From NCBI GenBank assembly GCA_039566865.1, contig CM076952.1, positions 15,334,501 to 15,398,500 on the forward strand: 64,000 nucleotides of DNA. Direction: 5' to 3'. Below the pieces are notes generated by a model, which had not been told where the DNA came from, made no database searches, and was given only the letters and a program-made list of their open reading frames with translations. Made by a program: the position numbers and the translations under genes. Shown piece by piece: positions 11,099 through 20,861 of this stretch. How positions within the stretch are numbered: the stretch's first letter is position 1; every line of letters begins with the position of its first letter. This stretch comes from Aurelia coerulea (taxonomy: Eukaryota > Cnidaria > Scyphozoa > Semaeostomeae > Ulmaridae).

Positions 11099-13902
11099 CA
11101 TTCCATGCCAAGTGTAACCAGCAAAAAACATCATTTTTATAGATTGTCTTGAAATTTTGCAAGGTCATTAGTATCTATAAGATGAATTATTTCCCCAAAT
11201 TTTTTTGTTTTATCTCAACTCGTTAGCGAGTTATCGCTAATTAAAATTTTGCCATTTGTCGCTACGCGCGAACACTTAAAAGTGTGAAACTCTACTCAGG
11301 TATGTCTGATGAGGGTGATCTTGGTGTTATCTGAAAGCTTTTGAGCTCCTGAGTTCATTTCTGAACTAAAAAAACTGGTCACTGGCCTCTGTCAAGAGAA
11401 AACAATTGATTGAACTTTTCAAAGTAACCCCCTGGCTAGGATGCAATTTGGAATTTCTCCAAATTTCCCACATAAGTAGATCTATATGTGTCCCTTGATA
11501 TAGCAAAGTTTCAAAATGGGGTAGGAATGGGTTCCTGATTAACTGATCTCTAAGTGTAGAGGGGTATGACTTGTCGCGGGTGATTTTCCATATTCTCTTC
11601 CTTCCGAAAATCTGAAGGAAAACTCCAACACTCCTCCACTTTCCAATCAGTGTTTTCCCATTTGTTGAATTTATAGCACAGATTAAATTCTTGTCTTGAT
11701 TGAAAATATCTTATGCTCAGCCTTGATTTATAGTTTTACGGAATCATGTACTTGAAGTTCTCCGTGGCAACCTCCTGAGAACAAAAATTTTTCCCATTCA
11801 GGAACATGGTCTGCTTATTTGATTATTCTAGTATATGGGTGGTAGCTGGGTTTTAGCAGGGTGACATGGCACGGCACACATTTAGTTGGGTGTGCACATA
11901 CACAACAATGTGAAATTAATGATGAGTGGTGGACAGATTTTAAAGATAACTGAAAATGAAGAGGTTCCTTTCATACATTACTCGCATGTTTTAGCAAGAA
12001 TGATGTGTATCCCAACATTGCCAGAATGCCACCTTGATTTTTGTGAAGTTTGCCTTGGGAAAGAGCCAATCAAGGAATTGCTTTCAACAGGCTTTGAAGA
12101 GATGGAAATTGACCAAATTGAATACAAACAGAGGACTAATACAGATAGGTCTAAACTTGAAACAGTTGTTATGAGAAGTGAATCACATGAATTTCATAAA
12201 AGAATTTGATCGCAAAGAAAGTGTCAGAGATGGAGAGTTTTTGGTAATTGGAGATTAAATTGTTCCTTTGCGGTACAAGATGCAGCATAGTCATTTCATT
12301 GGAACAATAGCTCTGCAACAATTCATCCATTTGTATATTATAAGGTGACGAAATTAAACACAGTAATTTTGTGCTCATATCTAAATGCAATACACATGAA
12401 CTTTGCTGTTCATTTTTTCCAGAAACTTTTAATTCGGTATTTGATGGCGTCATTCGCCGATGTGAAGCACCTTATTTACTTCTCAGATGATTGTGCAGGC
12501 CAATATAAAAATAAGAAGAATTTTCTTGATTTATATCTTCACGAATGTGATTTTGGTATGTCTGCAGAGTGGCACTTTTTCACAACAGGCCATGGAAAAG
12601 GACCATCAAATTGAATTGGAGGGACCATAAAGAAAGAAGCAACAAAAGCAAGCTTTCAGTGAATATTTGCAGGCCAGATATTATCACCAGTAGAACTGCA
12701 TGAGTTTGTAACAGATCACTTGCATGGTATAAACAGTGAATTTGTAACCAATGAAAATTAGGATCAGGAGAGCGAATTATCGCAAGAAAGATTCAACGTT
12801 GCAAGAAAAATAGCTGGCACATAGAAGCTACATTCATTTGTATCACTATCAAAATCAAATCTTTAAGTGAGAGCTTATAGTGGAAGCTTATCTAGACGAA
12901 TGGTCTCAGTGTCAAAGAATGAATCTACTTCAGTTGAAATTGCAATATTGCAGGTTATTTTGCTGGGGAAAATAATGAAGAATGATGGCTTGCTCTCATG
13001 GTTGAGCTTCCAACTACATCTAAAGATGTCAAAGTCAACGTTCTTCATTCAAAGTGTCCAAGCTTATCATATTTCTTCCCAGCATTTGAAGATTCCTGCT
13101 GGCAGGAGATGTAATTTTGAAAGTGGAACCCACCACTGCAACTGGAAGAACATATCATTTGAAAAGAAATAATACAGCAAGGGTGACAAATGCATGGGAA
13201 AGCAGAAAAACCTTTGAAAACATGAACTTTGAGAGTTAATGATCAAGTAACATAATTCTTGTGCTGTTCAGTAGTAAGATAGAGGTTACATCAAGGGGTT
13301 TGAAGTCTTAAATTAGCTCTAAAATGTGTGTCTTAAGTTGATTTACCTATAGTTATTGAAATTTTGGTCTACAATATAAAACTAGAGTAACCATGAGGAA
13401 TCATGCTGCAGACTAGATATTCCGTGACAAGTCATACCCCTCTATACTTCGAGATCAGTTAATCAGGAACCCATTCCTACCCCATTTTGAAACTTTGCTA
13501 TATCAAGGGGCACATATAGACCTACTTCTGTAGGAAATTTGAAAAATTTCAAAGTTGCATCCCAGCCAGGGGGTAACTTTGAAAAGTTCAATCAATTTTT
13601 TTCTCTTGACAGAGGCCAGTGACCAGTTTTGTTAGTTCAGAAATGAACTCAGGAGCTCAAAAGCTTTCAGATAACACCAAGATCACCCTCATCAGACATA
13701 CCTGAGTAGAGTTTCACACTTTTAAGTGTTCGTGGGTAGCGACAAATGGCAAAATTTTAATTAGCGATAACTCGCTAACGAGTTGAGATAAAACAAAAAA
13801 ATTTGGGGAAATAATTCATCTTATAGATACTAATGACCTTGCAAAATTTCAAGACAATCTATAAAAATGATGTTTTTTGCTGGTTACACTTGGCATGGAA
13901 TG
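11099..13902. mobile_element. DNA transposon with ~480-bp TIRs and dead transposase
   Basis: The first ~480 bp (11099-11578, starting CATTCCATGCCAAGTGTAAC) return inverted at 13422-13902. The arms differ by scattered point changes and small indels only. Between them lies a degraded coding region on the plus strand (see 11886-13172). A target duplication is not evident, and the superfamily is not assigned. Confidence 0.85.
11886..13172 (+). pseudogene. Degenerate transposase of the long-TIR element
   Basis: Readable blocks in order are: HVLARMMCIPTLPECHLDFC (about 11974-12033); VVQD-like FAVQDAA then SFHWNNSSATIHPFVYYK across a frame change near 12250-12345; YFSDDCAGQYKNKKNF (12478-12525); DFGMSAEWHFFTTGHGKGPS (12551-12610); then past a TGA, IGGTIKKEATKASF and ILSPVELHEFVTDHLHGINS. 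I recognise this set (DFAENYSF/QDxxQxFHWNNSQ, SDGCAxQYKN, EWxFFATSHGKGxCDGIGG) from uncharacterised invertebrate transposon proteins; the Asp residues in SDDCAGQ look like part of a DDE-type site. At least five in-frame stops and a frameshift mean it cannot be made as one protein. Confidence 0.7.
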
Positions 13903-14147
13903 ACCTGCTTCTTGTCTTGTCGGCTAACAAAGTAGGAAGAAGGTCCACTCCAATGCCAATATATAAGTAGTAGGGCCTAATAAACTAGGCCTGGACTGAA
14001 TGATTAAATCATCTGAGAATGATAATTAATGATTTTTAAGGATATAAGTATGCTTGGTAGACTAACCTTTGCAAATCCTGCTTGACTTTAACACCATTTA
14101 CGAGAGATTTGTCTTCCTGTCCAAACTCCAAACCAAATGTCAACACT
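13903..14147. other. No recognisable feature
   Basis: AT-rich spacer between the long-TIR transposon and the 3' end of the CCCH-ORF1 LINE. Nothing supported. Confidence 0.5.
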
Positions 14148-14157
14148 GGCGCTCCAA

Positions 14158-14190
14158 TCTTTGAATCTTTGAATCTTTGAATCTTTTTCA
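14158..14190 (-). repeat. LINE 3' tail, AAAGATTC microsatellite
   Basis: About four tandem TTTGAATC units on the plus strand sit exactly at the 3' terminus of the minus-strand LINE. They replace a poly(A) tail, as in other LINEs that end in short tandem repeats. Confidence 0.7.
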
Positions 14191-14265
14191 TTGCCCACTT
14201 TACTGTTCCCAGCAAGCACTATTTTATTGTTAATGTGCAAGGCTCTTTTTACAATGTCTACTCCT

Positions 14266-17200
14266 TCATTGTTTTTCTCTAATTTCTATGTATGTCTTGA
14301 TGTACTCTGTAACTTGTACTAACTCTACACTTTCGTCACTTTCTAGCCATTCTTTCTTTGCCTTTCTCTTGATTACTTCCATAACTTTGATGCACTCTAA
14401 AATATGTTCTGTTGTTTCTTTTCCTCCACAAAAACAATATCTTTCTTTTCCCAAATTCTTTCCAATGTCCCACATTTCCAATTTCGTTTTTATTATTTCT
14501 CCAGCTGTCTTTATCCCTACTTCTCCTAAATACTTCTGTCTTCTATATTTTTGCAGTTTTTGGTGTCTTAACTTCTTAGAGTTTTCCTCCTTTTCTCTCG
14601 ATTGTTTTTCAATATGTTCCATTATCTGTCCTTTCACTGTTTTCTTCCATTCAGATTTTTTGATTCTTGTAACCCCATCTAGATCTATTTTGTATTTTTC
14701 TGCATCATCCTCTATTTCACTGTACCAACAATTTTTATATTTCATTTTCTTTTGATTCTCTATGACTTGTTTGCACAGCCGCTCAGTTTTTGTGTTCAAT
14801 ATTTGCTGAAACATCATGAATTTTTTGTACGCCACCCTTTCCTTCATCGGCCATAACCCGCATTCTTTCATCAATCCCCAATTTGGTGTTGTCTTCGGTA
14901 GATTAAAAATCTTTTTGATTGCTTTTATCTGACTCCTCTCTAACTTCTCCCAATCCTTTTTTCGCCAATTTGTCCATGTTTCCAGATTAAATAGCAGCGC
15001 AGGGATGACCGTTTTTTCAAACAAAGTTAATTGGATGCTTGTACTCATTATCCCTGTTTTAGATTCATCCCCTATCCGTTTCATTTCCGCGATCATGCCT
15101 CTTGATTTGTTTGTTATTTCTTCCAATTGTCTTTCTATTGTTCCGCTTTCTGTTATCCAGTTTCCAAGATATTTGTACTCTTTTGTTCGCGTTATCTTGC
15201 CTTTTTCGACCTGTATGTTTGGTTCTTTTTCCTCCTGTTCTTTTCCAGTACTTACTATCATGTAATGACTTTTCCCATTTGCGTTATTGAACGTGTATTT
15301 CTTCTCTTTCTCCATCCTTCTTAAGTTTTTACCAACGCTTTCCACTGTTTCCTTGCTTCCTGCCGCCATTATGTCATCAACGTATGCAAGAGCACCTGTG
15401 TATAATTCTGGTGTTAAATGCGTCACCGCCTTTTCTTTCATGTCATTTATCTTAGCTGAATTAACACAGCACATAAGGGGGCCAAATATTGTTCCTTGCT
15501 TTACTAATTCTTCAATTTCTATTTCTTTAGTTTCTCCCACTGGTGTCTGTATCTTTATTTCTGCCCTTTTATTTAGGCTATATAGCATTTGTATTTCTCG
15601 TTCTCTCATCCCTGCTTCTTTCATGTCAACTAAGCAATCCTGCAACCATAACTTGTCAAAGCACTTCTCAGCATCTGCCATTATTATATACGTATTTTTT
15701 CTTAGTCTTCTATTGTTATCAATGATTGCTCTTAATACTATCCAATTGTCACCTGTCATAGCTTCTTTCTTTCCTCCACTTTGGTGTTTTTCTATTATAA
15801 CTGTATTGTCAGTCTTGTTCTTCAGTGTTTTTTCAAATAATTTTCCAACTACGTTAGTAAGAAAAATCCCCCTTCTGTTTTTAACTTCTTTTCTACTTCC
15901 TTTGTTCTTAAAAATTGATTTTATTTTCATTTTCTCCCACTGCCTTGGTATTTCCTCCTCTTTCAATATTTTGTTGTACATTCTCCTTATTGATTTTGAC
16001 ATTTCTTCTCCTCCTTTTTTCAACATTTCATTTTTCCAGTATTCAGAATCTCCAGCTTTGCCACATTTAAGACTTTTTATTGCTCTATCAATTTCATCTT
16101 GTTTAAATCTAATTGGTATTTGTGCCTTAGCTTTGATTTCTATTTCTTTCATCTGTTCTCTAATAGTTTCCTCTACGTCTGTTTCCTCTTTTGTTTTTGC
16201 CATTTTGACCTTGAAGAGGTCTTTGTAGAAATCTTCATATACTTTTAAAATGTCAGTCTTTCCTTCTACTGATTTTCCATCCTTATCAATCATTGATGTT
16301 ACTTGCTCTTCCTTTTTTCCTTCTAATTTCCTCCTAAATTCCCAGAAAGTTGTTTCTTTAATGCCACCTCCTACCTTTCTCAGGTTGTTCACTGTTGCTT
16401 CAATTCGCTTTACATACTGCCCTTGTTGTTCGTTCATTATATGTTTGTTTATAATCTTGCGTCTTCTTTTTATCAATGTTTTTTCCTCCGATCTCGTTGT
16501 TACTTTCATCTTTTTCTTAAGATTTCTTTTTGTTGTTGTCAGTATTCTGATATTTTTTGTCTTACTTTTGTTGTATCTTTTCCTCTCACATTGGTGTTTT
16601 ATTTTTGTAACTTGGTTACTCCACTCATCATATAGCTGTTGCACATTTCCGTTCTTTTTCCAAATCTCGCTTACTTTGCTTTCTTCTAATCTTTTCTTAA
16701 ACTGTTTGTAGCTTCTTTCTGTCATTATTTTGTTCTTTTCTCTTGGATCTTTAAGTTTTCTCCCATCTATTCCTGACAATCTACACACCATTGCATTATG
16801 ATCAGTATAAATTGTTTTTATACTTCCCTTCTTTTTTACGATTCTAAATGGTGTTATAACTTTCTCTTCGTCGATTATTATCTCCTTTGCATATTCTTTG
16901 TCTTCTTCTTTTATCAAAAAGTAATCAAGTATAGATTTTGTGCTGCCTTGTTCTCTCGTCCATAATCCATTGCATTTGTCCGTTGCATTTAGTATTGTCA
17001 TCTGTTCTTTCTCGACCATCTTTAATAAAATCTTTCCTCCTTTTGTAATTTCTTCTTTATTTCCAGCTACTTTTGTTCCAATTTTACAGTTGAAATCTCC
17101 CATTATGATTATTTTCTCTTTATTTACCTTTGAAGTATTGATTTCTCCTTTCATTCTGTCATACATTTCTTTTATTTGTTTCTTATCTGTTCTACTCTCT

Positions 17201-17721
17201 TGTGGTGCATAAATCAAACCAATCCTAACTTTATCTTTACTGCCTATCAAAATCCAAATACTTTGTTCGAATACCGCAGTTCTGCTGACTTCCACCGTAA
17301 CATGCTCAAACTCCCTTTTCACTGCTAACATTACTCCTCCTCCCTCTCTGTTTCTATCGTTTCTAATTATTGTATATTCTCTTAACTTTATTTCTTCTTG
17401 ATTATCTAGCATTGTCTCCGCTATTCCAACAATGTCAGGTTTCCTCTCATCTAGTATACTTTCCAATGACTCCATTTTAGATTTGATTCCTCTTATGTTG
17501 ACGTAATATATATCTAAATTGTCTCTTATCTTCTTATTTCTGGTTCTGCCTCTTCTTATCTTTTTGTACTTTCTACTATTGTCTCTTCCTTTCATATTTG
17601 TTTCTTCTTTTTCTTCCCTGTTTTCTGATTTTCTTTCCTTTTGCTTTTCCTCTGTTTTCATGTAACATACGCGCCTTGTTGCAGTTGATAGTTCTGAGTT
17701 TGAGGGTGCATTGGCATCCAA
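14266..17721 (-). CDS. LINE ORF2: endonuclease and reverse transcriptase, 1151 aa
   Basis: The product nicks target DNA and reverse-transcribes the element RNA (target-primed reverse transcription). Residues ~1-65 are a basic, highly charged leader. The APE-type endonuclease covers ~70-315: N75 (YYVNIRG), E102 (GIAET), D209 and N211 (MGDFNC), D265, and D307-H308 (YTDHNA), all catalytic positions present. The RT covers ~540-900: motif A D683 in MADAEKCFDK, motif B KQGTIFGP at 741-748, motif C YVDD at 780-783. A C-terminal knuckle CxC-x7-H-x3-C (1096-1110) is typical of LINE ORF2 ends. No RNase H domain is visible. The first ATG lies 64 bases upstream of the end of ORF1, in the -1 frame. No stop or frameshift breaks the frame. 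Confidence 0.93.
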   Translation of the reverse strand: MDANAPSNSELSTATRRVCYMKTEEKQKERKSENREEKEETNMKGRDNSRKYKKIRRGRTRNKKIRDNLDIYYVNIRGIKSKMESLESILDERKPDIVGIAETMLDNQEEIKLREYTIIRNDRNREGGGVMLAVKREFEHVTVEVSRTAVFEQSIWILIGSKDKVRIGLIYAPQESRTDKKQIKEMYDRMKGEINTSKVNKEKIIIMGDFNCKIGTKVAGNKEEITKGGKILLKMVEKEQMTILNATDKCNGLWTREQGSTKSILDYFLIKEEDKEYAKEIIIDEEKVITPFRIVKKKGSIKTIYTDHNAMVCRLSGIDGRKLKDPREKNKIMTERSYKQFKKRLEESKVSEIWKKNGNVQQLYDEWSNQVTKIKHQCERKRYNKSKTKNIRILTTTKRNLKKKMKVTTRSEEKTLIKRRRKIINKHIMNEQQGQYVKRIEATVNNLRKVGGGIKETTFWEFRRKLEGKKEEQVTSMIDKDGKSVEGKTDILKVYEDFYKDLFKVKMAKTKEETDVEETIREQMKEIEIKAKAQIPIRFKQDEIDRAIKSLKCGKAGDSEYWKNEMLKKGGEEMSKSIRRMYNKILKEEEIPRQWEKMKIKSIFKNKGSRKEVKNRRGIFLTNVVGKLFEKTLKNKTDNTVIIEKHQSGGKKEAMTGDNWIVLRAIIDNNRRLRKNTYIIMADAEKCFDKLWLQDCLVDMKEAGMREREIQMLYSLNKRAEIKIQTPVGETKEIEIEELVKQGTIFGPLMCCVNSAKINDMKEKAVTHLTPELYTGALAYVDDIMAAGSKETVESVGKNLRRMEKEKKYTFNNANGKSHYMIVSTGKEQEEKEPNIQVEKGKITRTKEYKYLGNWITESGTIERQLEEITNKSRGMIAEMKRIGDESKTGIMSTSIQLTLFEKTVIPALLFNLETWTNWRKKDWEKLERSQIKAIKKIFNLPKTTPNWGLMKECGLWPMKERVAYKKFMMFQQILNTKTERLCKQVIENQKKMKYKNCWYSEIEDDAEKYKIDLDGVTRIKKSEWKKTVKGQIMEHIEKQSREKEENSKKLRHQKLQKYRRQKYLGEVGIKTAGEIIKTKLEMWDIGKNLGKERYCFCGGKETTEHILECIKVMEVIKRKAKKEWLESDESVELVQVTEYIKTYIEIREKQ

Positions 17722-19091
17722 AAATTTCCATTACTGTGTGTCATTTCCCTTTTGAAATTGTCCAATTCTTCTTTAAGTTCCTCTTTTATTTGTTTCATTA
17801 TCACTTTCATTGTTTTCTCTATCTCCTCCTTCTCTGTACTGACAGATTCTTGTTGTTGTTTATGGTACAGTCCTTGCCCTCTGTACCCTTCCTCAAAGAA
17901 TGGTCTTTGTCTCTCTCTTGTTTCTCTTGTTTCTTCCTTCCATGCTCTATTTCCTGTCATGATATCTTGTTTATCCCTTTCCCCCCACTTGTGCACAAAT
18001 TTACAGTTCATTCCCTTCTTGCAAAATCCTTGAGCATCAAATCTGCACATCACCTTTTCTTCATGACTGTATTTGCAATCTCTTCTGTCACAATTTCTGC
18101 CCTTCTTTAAGCTATTACAGATCTCAACATGTTTATATCTGCACTGTTCCCCAAATCTACAAACTCTACTCTTTGCATATTGTCTACACACTTGACTATT
18201 TCTATCATTTGATTCTGTTTGTTCTCTCTCCTTTTCAATTTTTCCCTGCCTCTTTTGATGTAATTCAATTTCTAATACTTTATTAACTTCTTCTAATTCC
18301 AGCCTCTGTTTCTTGATCTCAGTTAGGTCTTCATTTATCTTTGACCTCTCTATGATATTTTCTTCTAATCTTTTTTGTTGAAGTTCCATTTTTCCTTTAA
18401 TTTCTTTCCTTTCCTCTTCAGCCTTTTTCTTTTCTGCTGTTGCTCTCTCTAGCTTATCTTTGTATTGTTTTACCTCATTTCTGTATTCTGATATTTCTTT
18501 GTCCTTTTTCTTGTTTTCTTTAGAGAGCTCCCCACTGTCTGATTTTTGCCATTTTCCTTTTTCCTTATCATGCCTTTCTTTTAGTTTCTTTAAAGTTTCA
18601 ATTTCCCTGTCTTTTTCTTTTCCTTCTGCTACTTTATTTTCTACCTCCTCGTCTGCTTCCTTTTTGTTAATTTTCAACATTTTTATTTCACTTTTCAATT
18701 TTGTCTCCTTGTCATACATGTCTTCTAGGTTCTTTTCTAATCTAGCTATATCACCTTTCTTTTTCTTTAGTTCCTGATCTCTTCTTTTTCTTTCTTTTGT
18801 CTGTTCATTTTCTTCTGTATTTGTCTGCTTATGTGCTATGATTGTATTAGCTTCAACCCTTTTATCTACCATTTTAGCTACCTTTTCTTGCATTTGTTTA
18901 TTCAGCTTGTCTTCCATTTCCTTGAGTTTTTCCTTCAGTTCTACATTTAACATTTCTATTCTCCTTTGTTCACTGTCTTTCTTGTTGACCAAATCCTCAA
19001 TTCTTGTTTCAGTGTCTTCCTTTATTTGTTCAAAACTCTTGATCATTTCTCTTGTGCTCTTTTCACATTCGCTACAAAACATTCGCTCCAA
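17658..19091 (-). CDS. LINE ORF1: coiled coil plus three CCCH zinc fingers, 477 aa
   Basis: This is probably the RNA-binding chaperone of the element. Residues ~20-290 are almost continuous charged heptad sequence (K/E/R with L/I/M spacing), a long coiled coil expected to oligomerise. Three CCCH fingers follow: C302-x8-C-x5-C-x3-H321, C325-x8-C-x4-C-x3-H343, and C349-x7-C-x5-C-x3-H367. A Gln-rich C-terminus ends QNYQLQQGAYVT. An N-terminal CSEC pair (6-9) may add a metal site. CCCH fingers replace the RRM/CCHC or esterase arrangements usual in LINE ORF1, which is notable. The start is the first ATG of the frame, and a 135-bp leader remains before the putative TSD. Confidence 0.88.
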   Translation of the reverse strand: MERMFCSECEKSTREMIKSFEQIKEDTETRIEDLVNKKDSEQRRIEMLNVELKEKLKEMEDKLNKQMQEKVAKMVDKRVEANTIIAHKQTNTEENEQTKERKRRDQELKKKKGDIARLEKNLEDMYDKETKLKSEIKMLKINKKEADEEVENKVAEGKEKDREIETLKKLKERHDKEKGKWQKSDSGELSKENKKKDKEISEYRNEVKQYKDKLERATAEKKKAEEERKEIKGKMELQQKRLEENIIERSKINEDLTEIKKQRLELEEVNKVLEIELHQKRQGKIEKEREQTESNDRNSQVCRQYAKSRVCRFGEQCRYKHVEICNSLKKGRNCDRRDCKYSHEEKVMCRFDAQGFCKKGMNCKFVHKWGERDKQDIMTGNRAWKEETRETRERQRPFFEEGYRGQGLYHKQQQESVSTEKEEIEKTMKVIMKQIKEELKEELDNFKREMTHSNGNFWMPMHPQTQNYQLQQGAYVT

Positions 19092-19283
19092 GCTTATTTT
19101 CCATTCCCTTCGAATTTTACCTCATACCCCTGTGAAATTTTTGCGCATGTGCAATGCAAATTTCCCCTATCTTATATTTGCGCCAATTCACGTTTCAATT
19201 AGAGGCTAGCGTGCTCGCCAAAAAGAGGCGTTCCAAGTCTTTCGCGAAGAAAAAAACATTTTTTTATTTATTTTTTTTTTTAT

Positions 19284-20326
19284 TTAGGGTAGGGCGGAGC
19301 CCGGTGGAGCAATCTGGGTCTACTGGGTAAAGTGGGTCTACTGAGCTTTTCACTAGAAATATCCTTCCTCGTTAAATGGAAGAAGTGGTGGCTATTTTTC
19401 TTTTGATGTCTGCATAATAAACTGCCTTTTTACATAAAACATTCGTCTTAGATGCATCTCCACTCGTTTTATAAAATAACTTTACTTTACGGCCTACATG
19501 TTGTGCAAGAATTTCAAAGCCCAGGAAAACTTTCTCCTGCCACTGTTGTTTTGCTTTTCTGGTCAATTTAATGACCATGAGGTGAGAATTTGGTCTTTTA
19601 CAAATTAGATAACGTTTTTTTCGAAGTCATTGACGCAATTGTTCTTTATCTTTTATTTTTTGCCAGGTGGGGTAATGTGGGCCAACTGAGAATTCAACCA
19701 TGATTCAAATTCAACGAAGCCTTGAATTGCTTAAAAATTTTCGCACCTATATTCATCTTGCCACGTTGTTTTCTGTCTAAAATACAAAAACGGGTTTCCT
19801 TTTACCGCAGTTGCTGTCTTGTAACCAGTAAATTGGAGTAAACATACTGCAAACATTCTTATTTGACTGTTATTATCAAATTCGATCACTGACTTGCAAG
19901 TCGTAACGATATGGTTGATTACAGCATAATGACCGTAGTTTTATTTTCGTCGCGGGCACGGGATTGCTTGTGATAAAAGGCAAAGACTGTGATTTTATTG
20001 AATAGAGAATGGTTGGGAAACGTAAGTCCGTTAATTTTTTTAATCATTTAGCCTTTCATATGCCGATTTTGTACGAGTTTTGAAAATAGACCCACTTTTC
20101 CCGCTCGTCGGAAAAAGTGGGCCTATTTTAGTTGCCAAAAGAGAAAATTTTTTAAAAATATTTAACTGCCTTTGTCAGAGCTGAGATTTTTTCCCAAGAA
20201 AGAAGAAGCACTGAATGTCAATTAAACGAAAATTTTGAAATGTTTTGCATTTTAGTCTCGTTTTACCTACTATCCATTTTGAGATTTTGCTCACTTTCGA
20301 CCCACATTACCCCCACCCTACCCTAA
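19284..20326. mobile_element. Non-autonomous TIR element (TTAGGGTAGGG ends)
   Basis: TTAGGGTAGGGCGG at 19284 is answered by CCACCCTACCCTAA ending at 20326. Inside are repeated GTGGG-C/T-CTA words: GGGTCTACTGGGTAAAGTGG near 19315, GGTGGGGTAATGTGGGCC near 19667, AGTGGGCCTATTTTAG near 20117. No transposase frame. A shorter sequence with the same style (TTAGGGTATACTGGGG then repeated GTAAAATGGG) stands at 51957-52002. Confidence 0.6.
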
Positions 20327-20462
20327 GGATTTGAGGCTTATCTTGTCTGCACGCAGGCTATAGAATCTAGAATCTATGGAAAAAACGAGGGGAGGAAAAA
20401 TGGCAAGAGAGACAGAGAGGACACAGGCCTTGCCTGATCATGACAAAGCGATTCAAACGCCA

Positions 20463-20553
20463 AAAGAATAGATTTCACACCTTCAGGGCAGTTTTCCTCT
20501 CTCTGCTTATTTTGATTTGATTGAGTGCACATAGAGGTGTGAAATCTACTCTT
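20463..20553. repeat. Short inverted repeat
   Basis: AAGAATAGATTTCACACCTT and AGGTGTGAAATCTACTCTT face each other across about 50 bp. The role is unknown; it lies 5' of the ORF1 remnant. Confidence 0.4.
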
Positions 20554-20861
20554 CAAAGCTGTAAATCATTTTGTCTTCTCGTAAAGATGAATTCTTTGTT
20601 TTACAAAATTCACCCTTGCTGAGAGAGAGCAAGTCTACATAGTATTTAGGCTAACCGAAGATCGTATTTTACGGCTAAAAGGCTACAGATTGCGATTTTT
20701 AATACATGCTAGGGAAATGGACGATTCTTCTTCATAGAAATAAAAAGCCTTTTTTACAGCATAAAGATCCAATGTGTGATCATTTTGTGTTATCTTTTTT
20801 TTCAAACCAGGTTTTTGAGAATGCACAACTAGCCACGAATTCAAAATCATTTTGGTGCACC

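Larger units (their letters stand above)
14158..19226 (-). mobile_element. Near-full-length, apparently intact LINE (~5.07 kb)
   Basis: Minus-strand order: about 135 bp 5' UTR, ORF1 (19091-17658), ORF2 (17721-14266), short 3' UTR, then a tail of AAAGATTC units (plus strand TTTGAATC, about 14158-14190). GGCGCTCCAA (14148-14157) and GGCGTTCCAA (19227-19236) flank it and may be a 10-bp target-site duplication with one mismatch. Both ORFs are uninterrupted, so this copy is young or recently mobile. The EN/RT order and 3' microsatellite tail place it among EN-type LINEs; I do not name the clade. Confidence 0.85.

Noticed and set aside
14288..17212. Many plus-strand open frames rich in F, L, S, C and Y opposite the LINE
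   Set aside because: They are antisense shadows of the A-rich minus-strand ORF2 and ORF1; composition explains them.
20706..20861. Upstream extension of the winged-helix ORF1
   Set aside because: The extra residues lack similarity to ORF1 proteins and contain an acceptor-like TTTCAAACCAG; the ATG at 20862 fits better.
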